Part shown: positions 7,118-17,258 of the stretch, piece after piece
Layout: each line of letters begins with the position of its first letter
Position numbering within the stretch: the stretch's first letter is position 1
Assembly: GCF_003254645.1 (NCBI RefSeq)
Contig: NZ_PNFD01000002.1
Span: 372,001 to 436,000, forward strand
DNA from: Microbacterium suaedae
Lineage (GTDB): Bacteria; Actinomycetota; Actinomycetes; Actinomycetales; Microbacteriaceae
Direction of reading: 5' to 3'
DNA: 64,000 bases
Position numbers and translations under genes: made by a program
Notes under the pieces: model-generated
The model's input: only the letters and a program-made list of their open reading frames with translations
Databases searched by the model: none
What the model was told of the DNA's origin: nothing

Positions 7118-10100
7118 ATGACCTACCCGAAGAGCGCTTTCGGCCCCGCCGCCGACGCCGTCACGCCCTCGCCGCGCTTCCCCGAGATCGAGCAGGAGAT
7201 TCTCGACTTCTGGACGCAGGACGACACGTTCCGCGCATCGATCGAGCAGCGCGAGGGCGCCGAGGAGTGGGTGTTCTACGACGGCCCGCCGTTCGCGAAC
7301 GGCCTGCCGCACTACGGCCACCTGCTCACGGGCTACGCGAAGGATCTGTTCCCGCGCTTCCAGACGATGCTCGGTAAGAAGGTCGACCGCGTCTTCGGCT
7401 GGGACACGCACGGCCTGCCGGCAGAGCTCGAGGCGATGAAGCAGCTCGGCATCACCGAGAAGAGCGAGATCGAGCAGATGGGCGTCGACGCGTTCAACGC
7501 GAAGGCGCGCGAGTCGGTGCTCACCTACACGCGCGACTGGGAGGACTACGTCACCCGTCAGGCGCGGTGGGTCGACTTCGAACGCGGCTACAAGACGCTC
7601 GATCCGAGCTACATGGAGAGCGTTCTGTGGGCGTTCGCGCAGCTGTACGACAAGGGTCTCGCCTACGAGGGCTACCGGGTGCTGCCGTACTGCTGGCGCG
7701 ACCAGACGCCGCTCAGCAACCACGAGCTGCGCATGGACGACGACGTCTACCAGGACCGTCAGGATCCCTCGGTGACGGTCACCTTCCCCTTCGAAGGAGA
7801 GAAGGCCGCCTCGCTCGGTCTCGACGGCGTCGCGGCCCTGGCGTGGACGACGACCCCGTGGACGCTCCCGACGAACCTGTCTCTCGCGGTCGGCCCCGAC
7901 ATCGAGTATGTCGTCGTCCCGGCGGGCCGCGACGGCGCGAAGGAAGGTGCGAACGGTGCGACGTTCCTCCTTGCGGGGGATCTGCTGCCCGGCTACGCGA
8001 AGGATCTCGGATACGCCGAGGCCGCCGATGCGCAGGCCGCCGTGACGAAGCGGATCCGCGGCGCCGAGCTCGCGGGGGTGCGGTTCGCGCCCCTGTTCGA
8101 CTACTTCGCCGACACCGAGACGTGGGGCACCGAGAACGCCTGGCAGATCCTCGTCGACGACTATGTCACGACGAGCGACGGCACGGGTGTCGTGCACCAG
8201 GCCCCGGCCTACGGTGAGGATGACAAGCGACTCAACGACGCGGCGGGCATCCCGACGATCGTCTCGGTCGGCGACGACGGCCGGTTCCTCGACTCCGTGC
8301 CCGATTTCGCCGGCGAGCTCTGGCTCGACGCGAATATGGACATCGTGCGCCGTCTGCGCGGTGACGGTCGCCTGCTGCGCCTGCAGTCGTACGTGCACAG
8401 CTATCCGCACTGCTGGCGTTGCCGCAACCCCCTGATCTACAAGGCGGTTTCGAGCTGGTTCATCCGCGTGACGGAGGTCAAGGACCGCCTCGTCGAACTC
8501 AACGACGAGATCACGTGGGCTCCCGAGAACGTCAAGCATGGCCAGTTCGGGAAGTGGCTGGAGGGCGCACGCGACTGGTCGATCAGTCGCAATCGCTTCT
8601 GGGGATCGCCGATCCCGGTGTGGAAGTCGGACGATCCGAACCACCCCCGTGTCGACGTGTACGGCTCGCTTGAGGAGATCGAGCGCGACTTCGGCAGGCT
8701 CCCGCGGAACGAGCAGGGCGAGGTCGACATGCATCGCCCGTACATCGACGAACTCACCCGGCCGAACCCCGACGACCCGACCGGGCGCAGCACGATGCGG
8801 CGCATCGAGGACGTCTTCGACGTGTGGTTCGACTCCGGGTCGATGCCCTTCGCGCAGGTGCACTACCCGTTCGAGAACAAGGACTGGTTCGACTCGCACG
8901 CGCCCGCCGACTTCATCGTCGAGTACATCGGCCAGACGCGCGGCTGGTTCTACGTCATGCACGTGCTCTCGGGGGCGCTGTTCGACCGCCCCGCGTACAC
9001 CGGTGTGTCGTGCCACGGAATCGTGCTCGGCAGCGACGGCCAGAAGATGTCGAAGTCGCTGCGCAACTACCCCGACGTCAACGAGGTGTTCGACCGCGAC
9101 GGTTCCGACGCCATGCGCTGGTTCCTGATGTCGTCGAGCGTGCTGCGTGGCGGCAACCTCTCGGTGACAGAAGAGGGGATCCGTCAGGGCGTGCGCGAGT
9201 TCCTGCTTCCGCTGTGGAACTCGTGGTACTTCTTCTCGACCTATGCGAATGCGGCGGGCGGGCCGGAGGGATCCGGCTACGAGGCCGAGCGACGCACGGA
9301 CTCGACGGACGTCCTCGACCGCTACATCCTTGCGCTGACGGGTGAGCTCATCGACTCCGTGAAGGCGGATCTCGAGCGGCTCGACTCGACGACGGCATCG
9401 GCGCGCCTGCGCGACTTCGCCGAAGTGCTCACGAACTGGTACATCCGTCGCTCGCGAGACCGCTTCTGGGAGGGGGTGACGGAGGCCCCCGAGAGCCGGC
9501 AGGCGTTCGACACGCTCTTCACGGTGCTCGAGACGCTCTGCCGCATCGCGGCGCCGATGATCCCGCTCGTCGCGGAGCGCGTCTGGCAGGGCCTCACCGG
9601 TGAACGCAGCGTGCACCTGACCGACTGGCCGGATGCGGCAGAGTTTCCCTCGGCGACCGATCTCCGGGAGGCGATGGATGCCGTTCGCGAGGCGTCCAGC
9701 GTGGCGAACGCTCTGCGCAAGAAGGAGAAGCTGCGCGTGCGCCTGCCGCTCGCGAAGCTCACCGTCGTTGCCCGCGGATCGGAGGGGCTGCGCCGTTTCG
9801 AGGACATTCTGCGCGACGAGCTCAACGTCAAGGTCGTCGAGCTCGATGAGCTGCGCGAGTCCACCGCCGAGCAGTACGGCATCTCGCACCGACTCACCGT
9901 CAACGCTCGGGCGATCGGGCCGCGACTGGGGAAGCAGGTGCAGCAGGTGATCAAGGCGTCGAAGTCGGGCGACTGGAGCGAGTCGGACGGCGTCGTGACG
10001 GCGGGCGGCATCGCGCTCGAGCCGGGCGAGTACGAGCTGGCTCTCGACACATCCGGCCGCCCCGCCGGTGAGGCGATCGCGACGTTGCCCGGCGGCGGCT

Positions 10101-10432
10101 TCGTGATCCTCGACACGACGACCACGCCCGAGCTCGAGGCGGAGGGCCTGGCGCGCGACCTGATCCGCGCCGTGCAGGACACCCGCAAGAGCGCCGGCTT
10201 CGAGGTGAGCGACAGGATCCGCCTGCAGCTCATGTTTGCCTTCGCCGATGATCGCGCCGCTGTTGAGCGCGCATGGCATGCCGCCGACGTCGCGGGGGAG
10301 ACGCTCTCTGTCGAATACGAGATCGATGAGGGCACCGCGGGAGCCGAGTTCGAGCAGACGATCCCCGCCGGGAAGTACGCCAACGCGGGCGATGTGACGA
10401 TCGCGGTCGCCCGGATCGGAGCAGTGCAGTGA
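7118..10432 (+). CDS. ileS: Isoleucyl-tRNA synthetase
   Basis: Charges tRNA-Ile; a class I synthetase of 1104 residues, cytosolic. The HIGH motif is HYGH (65-68) and the KMSKS loop is GQKMSKS (643-647). Between them lie the CP1 editing domain with [12 protein letters not shown] and the WDTHGLPAE block. The length and the long C-terminal region suggest the eukaryote-like IleRS type found in many actinobacteria. The start at ATG 7118 is fixed by GGAG at 7110 and by the T-box leader; the frame is open upstream but that part is leader RNA. The stop overlaps the GTG of folC by 4 nt, so folC is coupled and likely shares T-box control. Confidence 0.98.
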   Translation: MTYPKSAFGPAADAVTPSPRFPEIEQEILDFWTQDDTFRASIEQREGAEEWVFYDGPPFANGLPHYGHLLTGYAKDLFPRFQTMLGKKVDRVFGWDTHGLPAELEAMKQLGITEKSEIEQMGVDAFNAKARESVLTYTRDWEDYVTRQARWVDFERGYKTLDPSYMESVLWAFAQLYDKGLAYEGYRVLPYCWRDQTPLSNHELRMDDDVYQDRQDPSVTVTFPFEGEKAASLGLDGVAALAWTTTPWTLPTNLSLAVGPDIEYVVVPAGRDGAKEGANGATFLLAGDLLPGYAKDLGYAEAADAQAAVTKRIRGAELAGVRFAPLFDYFADTETWGTENAWQILVDDYVTTSDGTGVVHQAPAYGEDDKRLNDAAGIPTIVSVGDDGRFLDSVPDFAGELWLDANMDIVRRLRGDGRLLRLQSYVHSYPHCWRCRNPLIYKAVSSWFIRVTEVKDRLVELNDEITWAPENVKHGQFGKWLEGARDWSISRNRFWGSPIPVWKSDDPNHPRVDVYGSLEEIERDFGRLPRNEQGEVDMHRPYIDELTRPNPDDPTGRSTMRRIEDVFDVWFDSGSMPFAQVHYPFENKDWFDSHAPADFIVEYIGQTRGWFYVMHVLSGALFDRPAYTGVSCHGIVLGSDGQKMSKSLRNYPDVNEVFDRDGSDAMRWFLMSSSVLRGGNLSVTEEGIRQGVREFLLPLWNSWYFFSTYANAAGGPEGSGYEAERRTDSTDVLDRYILALTGELIDSVKADLERLDSTTASARLRDFAEVLTNWYIRRSRDRFWEGVTEAPESRQAFDTLFTVLETLCRIAAPMIPLVAERVWQGLTGERSVHLTDWPDAAEFPSATDLREAMDAVREASSVANALRKKEKLRVRLPLAKLTVVARGSEGLRRFEDILRDELNVKVVELDELRESTAEQYGISHRLTVNARAIGPRLGKQVQQVIKASKSGDWSESDGVVTAGGIALEPGEYELALDTSGRPAGEAIATLPGGGFVILDTTTTPELEAEGLARDLIRAVQDTRKSAGFEVSDRIRLQLMFAFADDRAAVERAWHAADVAGETLSVEYEIDEGTAGAEFEQTIPAGKYANAGDVTIAVARIGAVQ

Positions 10433-11775
10433 CCGACACAGACGTTCAGCGTGCCGACGCGGTCTACGAGAAGCTCCTCGCGCGAGCGGGCGAAGCGTGG
10501 GTCGAGCCGCGGCTCGAGCGGACGGCACGTCTGCTCACGTACCTTGACGATCCGCAGCGCACGTATCGCGTCGTGCACGTCACAGGGACGAACGGCAAGA
10601 CGTCGACGGCGCGCATCATCGAGTCGCTCATCCGTGCGCACGGCCTGCGCACGGGCCTCTTCACGAGCCCGCATCTCGTCCGTTTCACGGAGCGGATCCT
10701 CATCGACGGTGAGCCCATCGCCGATGATGCCGTCGCCGACGCATGGGACGACATCGAGTCGTTCGTGCCCCTCGTCGACGCGGAGCTCGAAGCCGACGGC
10801 CAGAATCCGCTCACGTTCTTCGAGCTGCTGACCGTGCTCGCGTTCGTCGCGTGCGCAGACGCCCCCGTCGACGTCCTGGTGCTCGAGGTCGGCATGGGCG
10901 GCGCCTGGGACGCCACGAACACGGCCGACGGCGACGTCGCGGTCATCGCGCCGATCGACATCGACCACGCGGACCGTCTCGGGAACACGCGCGAGGAGAT
11001 CGCGGAGGTGAAAGCCGGGATCATCAAGCCCGGCGCGGACGTCGTCTCGGCGCGCCAGGATCCTTCTGTCGCGGCCGTCCTCCGTCGCGTCGCCGCGGAG
11101 AAGGGCGCGACGATCGCGTTCGAGGGCGATGAGTTCGCACTCACGGACGACGCCCTCGCGGTCGGTGGTCAGCTCGTCACGATCCGCGGACTCGCGGGGG
11201 AGTACGACGAGGAGTACCTGCCGCTCTACGGGCGCCACCAGGGCGCCAACGCGGCGCTCGCCCTCGCGGCGGTCGAAGCCCTCATCGGGGGCGGCGAGCA
11301 GAAGATCGCCGCCGATGTGCGCACGCAGGGCTTCGCCGAGGTCGCTTCGCCCGGGCGCCTGCAGCTCGTCGGCACCGAGCCGACCGTGATCGTCGATGCG
11401 GCGCACAATCCGCATGGCGCGCGGGCGCTCGTCAGCGCGCTGCAGGAGGCGTTCGATTTCGAGGAGTGGGGCGTCGTGCTCGGCGTCATGGCAGACAAGG
11501 ACATCCCGGGGCTCATCGAGGCGCTGTCTCCCGTCACGACGCACCTGTTCGCGACGCAGTCCGGCTCGGACCGTTCGGCATCGGCCGATGAGGTCGCAGA
11601 CGCCGCCGAAGAGCTGGGCATGCGCCCGACCGTGCACGCCGACATCGCCGACGCGACCGACGCGGCGCGCGAGTGGGCGGCATCGGGGGAGAAGCGCGGC
11701 GTCGTCGTCGCCGGATCCATCGTGCTCGGCGGCGAGGCGATCGCCCTCGCCCGCGTCGACGGCTGGAAGTCGTAG
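10429..11775 (+). CDS. folC: Dihydrofolate / folylpolyglutamate synthase
   Basis: Adds glutamate to dihydropteroate or folates with ATP hydrolysis. The 448-residue Mur-ligase-like enzyme has the P-loop GTNGKT (53-58), the central domain with [12 protein letters not shown] and [17 protein letters not shown], and the C-terminal ligase domain opening at [15 protein letters not shown]. The GTG start overlaps the ileS stop (GTGA), and the DUF4233 gene begins at the base after its stop, so all three form one transcript. Confidence 0.95.
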   Translation: MTDTDVQRADAVYEKLLARAGEAWVEPRLERTARLLTYLDDPQRTYRVVHVTGTNGKTSTARIIESLIRAHGLRTGLFTSPHLVRFTERILIDGEPIADDAVADAWDDIESFVPLVDAELEADGQNPLTFFELLTVLAFVACADAPVDVLVLEVGMGGAWDATNTADGDVAVIAPIDIDHADRLGNTREEIAEVKAGIIKPGADVVSARQDPSVAAVLRRVAAEKGATIAFEGDEFALTDDALAVGGQLVTIRGLAGEYDEEYLPLYGRHQGANAALALAAVEALIGGGEQKIAADVRTQGFAEVASPGRLQLVGTEPTVIVDAAHNPHGARALVSALQEAFDFEEWGVVLGVMADKDIPGLIEALSPVTTHLFATQSGSDRSASADEVADAAEELGMRPTVHADIADATDAAREWAASGEKRGVVVAGSIVLGGEAIALARVDGWKS

Positions 11776-12186
11776 ATGACGAACGCCGAGTCGCGTCCGC
11801 GCCGCTACCGCACGCTGCCCGAGAAGGTCGGATCCGTCGTCCTCGCCTTCGAGGCGATCGTCGTGTTCCTCGCGGGACTCGTTCTCTATGGGCTGCGCGC
11901 GCTGCCCGAGGGGGTGCCCCCGTGGTGGGGCATCGTCGCGGGAGCCGTGATGTTCGTCGCCCTTCTCGTCGTCAGCGGCGCGCTCCGCTGGCGGTGGGCG
12001 CGCGTCGCGGGATGGGTCCTGCAGGGCGTGATCGCCCTCGGAGCCCTCCTCGTCCCGTCGATCCTCCTGATCACGATCATCTTCGGCGGGCTCTGGGCCT
12101 ACGCGATGATCGGCGGCGCGAAGATCGAGCGGCGCGTGCAGGAGCAGCGCCGCGCCGCGGAGGGCGACCTCTCAGACACGCCGTAG
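11776..12186 (+). CDS. DUF4233 small membrane protein
   Basis: A 136-residue protein with about four transmembrane helices (SVVLAFEAIVVFLAGLVLYG; WWGIVAGAVMFVALLVVSGA; VLQGVIALGALLVPSILL; a following short helix) and a charged tail. The family is a fixed neighbour of folC and ndk in Actinobacteria; its function is unknown. ATG follows the folC stop directly. I see no catalytic motif. Confidence 0.85.
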   Translation: MTNAESRPRRYRTLPEKVGSVVLAFEAIVVFLAGLVLYGLRALPEGVPPWWGIVAGAVMFVALLVVSGALRWRWARVAGWVLQGVIALGALLVPSILLITIIFGGLWAYAMIGGAKIERRVQEQRRAAEGDLSDTP

Positions 12187-12238
12187 CGTCCCCGCGATAG
12201 GTTCGGTGCGTCCCCTCCCCGACACAGGAAGGCTTCCC

Positions 12239-12655
12239 ATGGCTACAGAAGAGACCCTCGTCCTCGTCAAGCCCGACGGCGTGGCGCGCGGCCTGACCGG
12301 CCAGATCCTCGCCCGTATCGAGGCGAAGGGATACGAGATCGTCGACATCCGCAAGTTCACGCCCGCTCGCGAGGTGCTGGCGGCGCACTATGCAGAACAC
12401 GAGGGCAAGCCGTTCTACGAGCCGCTGATCGAGTTCATGATGTCGGGCGACGTCGTCGCGGTGCGTGTCGCCGGCCACCGCGTCATCGAGGGCTTCCGCT
12501 CGTTGGCTGGCGCAACCGAGCCGACGACCGCGGCTCCCGGCACCATCCGCGGCGATCTCGGTCGGGACTGGGGCCTCAAGGTGCAGCAGAACCTCGTGCA
12601 CGGCTCGGACAGCCCCGAGTCGGCCGAGCGCGAGCTCGCGCTCTGGTTCTCCTGA
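12239..12655 (+). CDS. ndk: Nucleoside diphosphate kinase
   Basis: Transfers the gamma-phosphate of ATP to nucleoside diphosphates through a phosphohistidine. The 138-residue protein has the full family length; VLVKPDGVARGL opens the fold and the active His121 lies in NLVHGSDS. AGGAA at 12227-12231 is the likely ribosome site. Last gene of the ileS-folC-DUF4233-ndk run before a strong hairpin. Confidence 0.97.
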   Translation: MATEETLVLVKPDGVARGLTGQILARIEAKGYEIVDIRKFTPAREVLAAHYAEHEGKPFYEPLIEFMMSGDVVAVRVAGHRVIEGFRSLAGATEPTTAAPGTIRGDLGRDWGLKVQQNLVHGSDSPESAERELALWFS

Positions 12656-12661
12656 GCCGCT

Positions 12662-12710
12662 GAACGACGAACGGCGCCCCACGCGATGCGTGGGGCGCCG
12701 TTCGTCGTTC
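12662..12710. terminator. Long perfect hairpin terminator
   Basis: A perfect 23-bp stem (12662-12684 with 12688-12710) with a 3-nt loop, just after ndk and 7 bp before the convergent VKOR gene's stop. It can serve both strands. The stem is longer than terminators usually need. Confidence 0.8.
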
Positions 12711-12717
12711 GGAGGGA

Positions 12718-13320
12718 TCAGCCGAAGATGTAGTCGAGCACCTGGGGAAGCCGCACGACGGCGATGATCGCGACGATGGCGTACGACACGGTCGCGAGCA
12801 GCGGGAGCCATCCCATGAGGGTTCCTGCGGTTCGTCGCAGGCTGTTCGGGAGGGGGATCGCCCCGATGCGTGCGCTGTGGAGGACCACAGCGTAGAACGA
12901 GGGGATCGTGACGACCCACGTGACCATGCACCACGGGCAGAGGGTGCCGATGAAGAAGATGCTCTGCCAGATGAGCCAGCAGACGAAGCCGAACGCGAAC
13001 GTCATGCCGACGGAGAACAGCGCCCAGAACCACTTCGAGAAGCGCGCGCCGGCGAGGAGAGCCATGCCGACGACAAGGGGCGCCATCCAGCCGACGAGCC
13101 CGATGAGCGGGTTCGGGAAGCCGAACACGGATCCCTGCGGCGCATTCAGGTTTGCGCCGCACTGCACGAGCGGATTGAAGTCGCACGCCGCGACATGGGT
13201 CGGATCGACGAGCACCTCGAACTTCTCGATGGTCAGTGCGAACGCGGCGATGAGGCCGATCACTCCGGCGGCGACGAGCCAGATGGCGAGCGCCGTGGGG
13301 CGCTTCTGCGTCTGATGCAT
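12718..13320 (-). CDS. Vitamin K epoxide reductase (VKOR) family protein
   Basis: An integral membrane quinone-linked thiol oxidoreductase, expected to reoxidise a DsbA-like partner during disulfide bond formation outside the membrane. The 200-residue protein has about five membrane helices; the shuttle cysteine pair is Cys46 and Cys54 (CDFNPLVQC) and the active pair is CPWC (128-131) beside the quinone site. The start ATG 13320 is chosen because MHQTQKRPTALAIWL leads into the first helix; the longer upstream frame overlaps the rne promoter. There is no fused thioredoxin domain. Confidence 0.85.
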   Translation of the reverse strand: MHQTQKRPTALAIWLVAAGVIGLIAAFALTIEKFEVLVDPTHVAACDFNPLVQCGANLNAPQGSVFGFPNPLIGLVGWMAPLVVGMALLAGARFSKWFWALFSVGMTFAFGFVCWLIWQSIFFIGTLCPWCMVTWVVTIPSFYAVVLHSARIGAIPLPNSLRRTAGTLMGWLPLLATVSYAIVAIIAVVRLPQVLDYIFG

Positions 13321-13405
13321 GGATCCAGTCTTCCACCGAGACGCCGAATGCGACGCGCCGGGACCCGTGAGACAGGTGGGAATGCGCGGATCGGCGCCGA
13401 GGTGA

Positions 13406-13594
13406 GATAATGGCTTCGGATCCTCGCCGCGTGCGCGCCTCGAGGAGCTGAGAAGAAGACTTCGGAGCAACGGATGCTCCGCGCGATCAGAGCCGACCAG
13501 GCCGGTCGCAGACCAGTGAGAAGCTGATCCGCCAGGCGCGAGACAGCACGATTTCCACGGGTGAGAGACCGCCCGTGCAGGGAGTTCGCCAGAG
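13406..13594 (+). promoter_or_regulatory. rne promoter candidate and structured 5' leader
   Basis: GATAAT (13406-13411) is a good -10 candidate without a clear -35. The roughly 180-nt leader contains three short hairpins: CGGAGC/GCTCCG (13463-13481), CGACC/GGTCG (about 13494-13508) and CACGGG/CCCGTG (13556-13577). Leader-based autoregulation of RNase E is known in enterobacteria; whether it applies here is inference. Confidence 0.4.
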
Positions 13595-15979
13595 ATGGCC
13601 GAAGAAAACAACGACACCAACGACACGACATCGCAGGGCGACACGGCGATCGAAGAGCGCGACGCGCCGCACGCGCCGGAGTCCGGAGCCGGGACCACCG
13701 CAGCCGCGGAGGAAGCGCACGGAGCAGTCTCGGAGGGGACGGCGGGGGCCGAGGCAGGCGAGCCTGCCGCCGAGAAGGAGCCCGATGAGCCCGCGATCCC
13801 GACGGCTGTGAGCCTCGGTCTGCTGCCCGAGAACTTTGTCTCGCGCGTGTCGACCGCGCTCAGCTTCTATGCGCCCGATGTGCGCCTTCTGCCGCCGCTG
13901 GAGTCCTTCGACGAGCCGCGGCGAGATGAGCGCCGCGACGACGGACAGGACGAGGGCGGCGGCCGATCGTCACGTCGTCGCCGGCGACGCGGCGGATCCG
14001 GATCCGACTCCGGTGGCGATTCGGGCGGGCGCAAGCGCGTCGTCGAGGTCGTCGACGAGCCGCAGCGGATCAAGGGCTCGACGCGGCTCGAGGCGAAGAA
14101 GCAGCGTCGTCGCGACGGGCGCGAGGCGGGTCGCCGCCGGACGGTGGTGACGGAGGCCGAGTTCCTCGCGAGGCGCGAGGCCGTCGATCGCCAGATGGTC
14201 GTGCGCTCGAAGCAGGGCCGCACGCAGATCGGCGTGCTGGAAGACGGTGTGCTCGTCGAGCACTATGTCGCCCGTGCGCAGGATGCGTCCCTGATCGGCA
14301 ACGTCTACCTCGGCCGCGTGCAGAACGTGCTGCCGAGCATGGAAGCGGCGTTCGTCGACATCGGGCGCGGACGCAACGCGGTGCTCTACTCGGGCGAGGT
14401 CGACTGGGATGCCGTCGAGACCGGCAATCAGCCCCGCCGCATCGAGCTCGCGCTCAAGCCGGGAGACAGGGTCCTCGTGCAGGTCACGAAGGATCCGGTG
14501 GGACACAAGGGCGCGCGCCTGACGAGTCAGATTTCGCTGCCGGGCCGATACCTCGTGTACGTGCCGGGCGGATCGATGAACGGCATCTCGCGCAAGCTCC
14601 CCGATACGGAGCGGTCGCGCCTGAAGAAGATCCTCAAGAAGGTGCTCCCCGAATCGGCCGGCGTCATCGTGCGCACGGCAGCGGAAGGGGCGACGGAGGA
14701 GCAGCTCACGCGCGATGTGAATCGGCTGACGCAGCAGTGGGAGCACATCCAGAAGCAGGTCGAGAAGGGCAGCGTGCCGAACCTTCTGCACAGCGAGCCC
14801 GATCTGCTCGTCAAGATCGTCCGGGACGTCTTCAACGAAGACTTCCAGAAGATGATCATCCAGGGCGCCGATGTGCAGAACACGATCACGAGCTATCTCG
14901 AGTCCGTTGCGCCAGACCTGCTCGAACGCGTCGAAGAGCATGCGGGCGACGATGACCCGTTCGATGAGCACCGAATCACCGAGCAGATCGAGAAGGCCCT
15001 CGACCGTAAGGTGTGGCTGCCTTCGGGTGGCTCGCTCGTGATCGACCGTACAGAGGCCATGACGGTGATCGACGTGAACACCGGCAAGTTCGTCGGCACG
15101 GGCGGGAATCTCGAGGAGACCGTCACGAAGAACAACCTCGAGGCGGCCGAAGAGATCGTGCGTCAGCTGCGACTGCGCGACATCGGCGGGATCATCGTGG
15201 TCGATTTCATCGACATGGTTCTCGAATCGAACCGTGACCTCGTGCTGCGCCGGCTCGTCGAGTGCCTGAGTCGCGACCGCACGAAGCACCAGGTGGCCGA
15301 GGTCACCTCGCTCGGTCTTGTGCAGATGACCCGCAAGAAGCTCGGCCTGGGTCTTCTCGAGACCTTCAGTGAGGCGTGCGAGGTCTGCGCGGGCCGGGGC
15401 GTCATCGTGCACCACGACCCCGTGACGAAGCACCGTTCGGCGAACAGCGGAGGCGGCGGTCGTCGCTCGCGTGGGGGATCGAATGGCGGCGGCAAGGGCC
15501 GCAGCGGGGGACAGAAGAACGAGCGCTCGAATGAGAAGGACGAGCCCGTCGCGCCTGTCAATACCGAGGGGGCCAAGTCGGCTCTTGCGAAGATCGCTGC
15601 GTCGACGATCGCGAAGGACGAGGCCGCGGAGAACGAGGGGCAGGACTCTGCTCCCGCTTCCACACCCGCGTCGTCGCCCGCTGTCGCGCCCGCATCATTG
15701 GATCAGCTGGCGGGTGTGCTGCCGGAGGGGCCGCGCGGCGCCGAGGCGTCCGACGATCAGGCCGACGAGCGCCCGCGGAAGCCTCGTCGTCGCCGCGCCT
15801 CTGACAAGGGCGGTTCGACAGCGCCGAAGGGCGAGCCTGCGAATCTGCTGGACTCGGTTCTCGAGGCGCTCCCGGAGCCCAAGGCGCCGGGGCAGGGTCG
15901 CGGTCGGCGGCGCGTCACGACGGCGGCACTGACCGGCACAGCCGTTCCCGTCGGCCCGGCGAGCGACGACAAGAGCTGA
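13595..15979 (+). CDS. rne: Ribonuclease E/G
   Basis: Endoribonuclease for mRNA decay and rRNA/tRNA processing. The 794-residue protein has an acidic, disordered N-terminal region (1-110), an Arg-rich stretch (SSRRRRRRGG near 130), an S1 domain around 225-310 (NVYLGRVQNVLPSMEAAFVD), the DNase I-like catalytic core with TVIDVNTGKFVGTGG (Asp near 493) and IIVVDFIDM (Asp near 538), and the zinc-link CEVCAGRG near 595. The C-terminal 190 residues are Gly/Arg/Ala-rich and disordered, as in actinobacterial enzymes with flexible scaffolds on both sides. Confidence 0.95.
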   Translation: MAEENNDTNDTTSQGDTAIEERDAPHAPESGAGTTAAAEEAHGAVSEGTAGAEAGEPAAEKEPDEPAIPTAVSLGLLPENFVSRVSTALSFYAPDVRLLPPLESFDEPRRDERRDDGQDEGGGRSSRRRRRRGGSGSDSGGDSGGRKRVVEVVDEPQRIKGSTRLEAKKQRRRDGREAGRRRTVVTEAEFLARREAVDRQMVVRSKQGRTQIGVLEDGVLVEHYVARAQDASLIGNVYLGRVQNVLPSMEAAFVDIGRGRNAVLYSGEVDWDAVETGNQPRRIELALKPGDRVLVQVTKDPVGHKGARLTSQISLPGRYLVYVPGGSMNGISRKLPDTERSRLKKILKKVLPESAGVIVRTAAEGATEEQLTRDVNRLTQQWEHIQKQVEKGSVPNLLHSEPDLLVKIVRDVFNEDFQKMIIQGADVQNTITSYLESVAPDLLERVEEHAGDDDPFDEHRITEQIEKALDRKVWLPSGGSLVIDRTEAMTVIDVNTGKFVGTGGNLEETVTKNNLEAAEEIVRQLRLRDIGGIIVVDFIDMVLESNRDLVLRRLVECLSRDRTKHQVAEVTSLGLVQMTRKKLGLGLLETFSEACEVCAGRGVIVHHDPVTKHRSANSGGGGRRSRGGSNGGGKGRSGGQKNERSNEKDEPVAPVNTEGAKSALAKIAASTIAKDEAAENEGQDSAPASTPASSPAVAPASLDQLAGVLPEGPRGAEASDDQADERPRKPRRRRASDKGGSTAPKGEPANLLDSVLEALPEPKAPGQGRGRRRVTTAALTGTAVPVGPASDDKS

Positions 15980-15984
15980 CGTCG

Positions 15985-16260
15985 TCAGTGCGCGTCCGGG
16001 CGATCCTTCGCCCGGACGCGGAGGCCCGAGGCGATGAGGGCGCGTGTGAGCTCGCCTCCTGAGACGGGCCGTGCACCCGCTGCGACGAGTCGGCCGATCG
16101 CCTCTTCGGGCACGTCGTAGTGGTCGAGGTCGAACGCGCGCCGAGGGATGTCGGTGCGTTCTGCGAAGGCGTGCAGCTCGTCGAGGTTGCGGTCGCTGAT
16201 GAGGTGGGACCACAGGCGGCCGTGTGCGGGCCAGAGGGGAGTGTCGACGAGAATAGTCAT
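15985..16260 (-). CDS. DUF4031 domain protein
   Basis: A 91-residue protein starting MTILVDTPLWPAHGRLWSHL, followed by LDELHAFAERTDIPRRAFD and DHYDVPEEA, the hallmarks of DUF4031. No function is established. An in-frame ATG at 16272 would add four residues; 16260 is preferred because relatives start at the MT(I/V)L segment. Its 3' end overlaps the rne terminator hairpin. Confidence 0.8.
   Translation of the reverse strand: MTILVDTPLWPAHGRLWSHLISDRNLDELHAFAERTDIPRRAFDLDHYDVPEEAIGRLVAAGARPVSGGELTRALIASGLRVRAKDRPDAH
15991..16020. terminator. Hairpin terminator after rne
   Basis: A perfect 13-bp stem CGCGTCCGGGCGA/TCGCCCGGACGCG with a 4-nt loop, 12 bp after the rne stop. On the other strand it is part of the last codons of the DUF4031 gene. 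Confidence 0.65.
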
Positions 16261-16349
16261 ATTCACCAGCATAGAACTCTCCGGGCGTCCTGGGCGGCTT
16301 TGCGCGACGCGCCGCCGGTGCTGATTCGGAGATTCCCGCTGGAATCAGG

Positions 16350-16545
16350 TAAAGTGGTCCGCTGGTGCGTCCCCTGTCGCGCGCTCTCCCACTGGCGGCG
16401 CGGCGGAGACCTGACAGATGCACCCCGCACAACCAGTGCGGTGCAATCAGTGAGTGCCCAGCTCGGTTCCCTCGGAGCGAGGCGCCCAGACTTCCCGTGA
16501 GATTCGGATGGCCGAAGGGCCGTCCCCAATGAAACAGGTATCAAC
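16350..16545 (+). promoter_or_regulatory. Leader region of rplU-rpmA
   Basis: TAAAGT at 16350-16355 is a plausible -10, giving a leader of about 190 nt. It folds locally: TGCACC/GGTGCA (16419-16445) encloses GCAC/GTGC, and short stems CGGTTCCCTCGGAGCG and GGCCGAAGGGCC follow. Leaders of this length before ribosomal protein operons often bind a product protein, but I recognise no known motif here. Confidence 0.35.
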
Positions 16546-16854
16546 GTGGTTTACGCAGTTGTTCGCGCCGGTGGCCGGCAGGAGAAGGTCGAGGTCGGTT
16601 CGGTGATCACGCTCGACCGTGTCCAGGCTGCCGAGGGTGAGTCGATCGAGCTGCCCGCCGTCCTCTTCGTCGACGGCGACAACGTGACGACCGACGCCGA
16701 CGCGCTGTCGAAGGTCACGGTCACGGCCGAGGTCGTCTCCGATCTCCGCGGCCCGAAGATCGTCATCCAGAAGTACAAGAACAAGACCGGCTACAAGAAG
16801 CGCCAGGGCCACCGTCAGGAGCTCACGCGCGTCAAGGTCACCGGCATTAAGTAA
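16546..16854 (+). CDS. rplU: 50S ribosomal protein L21
   Basis: A 102-residue L21: [17 protein letters not shown] at the N-terminus and [20 protein letters not shown] near the C-terminus (23S rRNA contacts). GTG start. 15 nt separate it from rpmA. Confidence 0.98.
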   Translation: MVYAVVRAGGRQEKVEVGSVITLDRVQAAEGESIELPAVLFVDGDNVTTDADALSKVTVTAEVVSDLRGPKIVIQKYKNKTGYKKRQGHRQELTRVKVTGIK

Positions 16855-16869
16855 GGCGGAGAGGCTGAC

Positions 16870-17127
16870 ATGGCACATAAGAAGGGCGCAAGCTCCACTC
16901 GCAACGGTCGTGACTCGAACGCGCAGCGCCTCGGCGTGAAGCGCTTCGGCGGCCAGGACGTCAACGCAGGCGAGATCCTCGTGCGCCAGCGCGGAACGCA
17001 CTTCCACCCGGGCGCGAACGTCGGGCGCGGCGGCGACGACACTCTGTTCGCTCTCGCAGCGGGCGCTGTCGAGTTCGGCAGCAAGGGCGGCCGCAAGGTC
17101 GTCAACGTGGTGGCCGCAGCCGAGTAA
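16870..17127 (+). CDS. rpmA: 50S ribosomal protein L27
   Basis: An 85-residue L27 beginning [20 protein letters not shown]. The flexible N-terminus reaches the peptidyl transferase centre, and there is no Firmicute-type cleavable leader. Preceded by GGCGGAGAGG as ribosome site. Confidence 0.98.
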   Translation: MAHKKGASSTRNGRDSNAQRLGVKRFGGQDVNAGEILVRQRGTHFHPGANVGRGGDDTLFALAAGAVEFGSKGGRKVVNVVAAAE

Positions 17128-17154
17128 TCGCCGGCATCACACGCAATCTGCATC

Positions 17155-17190
17155 CAGAACGGGGGCGGGCTGACGCTCGCCCCCGTTCTG
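17155..17190 (+). terminator. Terminator after rpmA
   Basis: A 13-bp stem CAGAACGGGGGCG (17155-17167) with CGCCCCCGTTCTG (17178-17190). It separates rplU-rpmA from obgE, which therefore probably has its own promoter in 17191-17258. Confidence 0.75.
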
Positions 17191-17258
17191 CGTAGCGTCG
17201 GTCAGTCCGCGCACGTCACAATGGGGTCCGAGAACCCCGAGATCCGAGAAGAGGCACC

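Noticed and set aside
6932..10528. 1198-codon minus-strand open frame opposite ileS
   Set aside because: Shadow of ileS with no recognisable domain.
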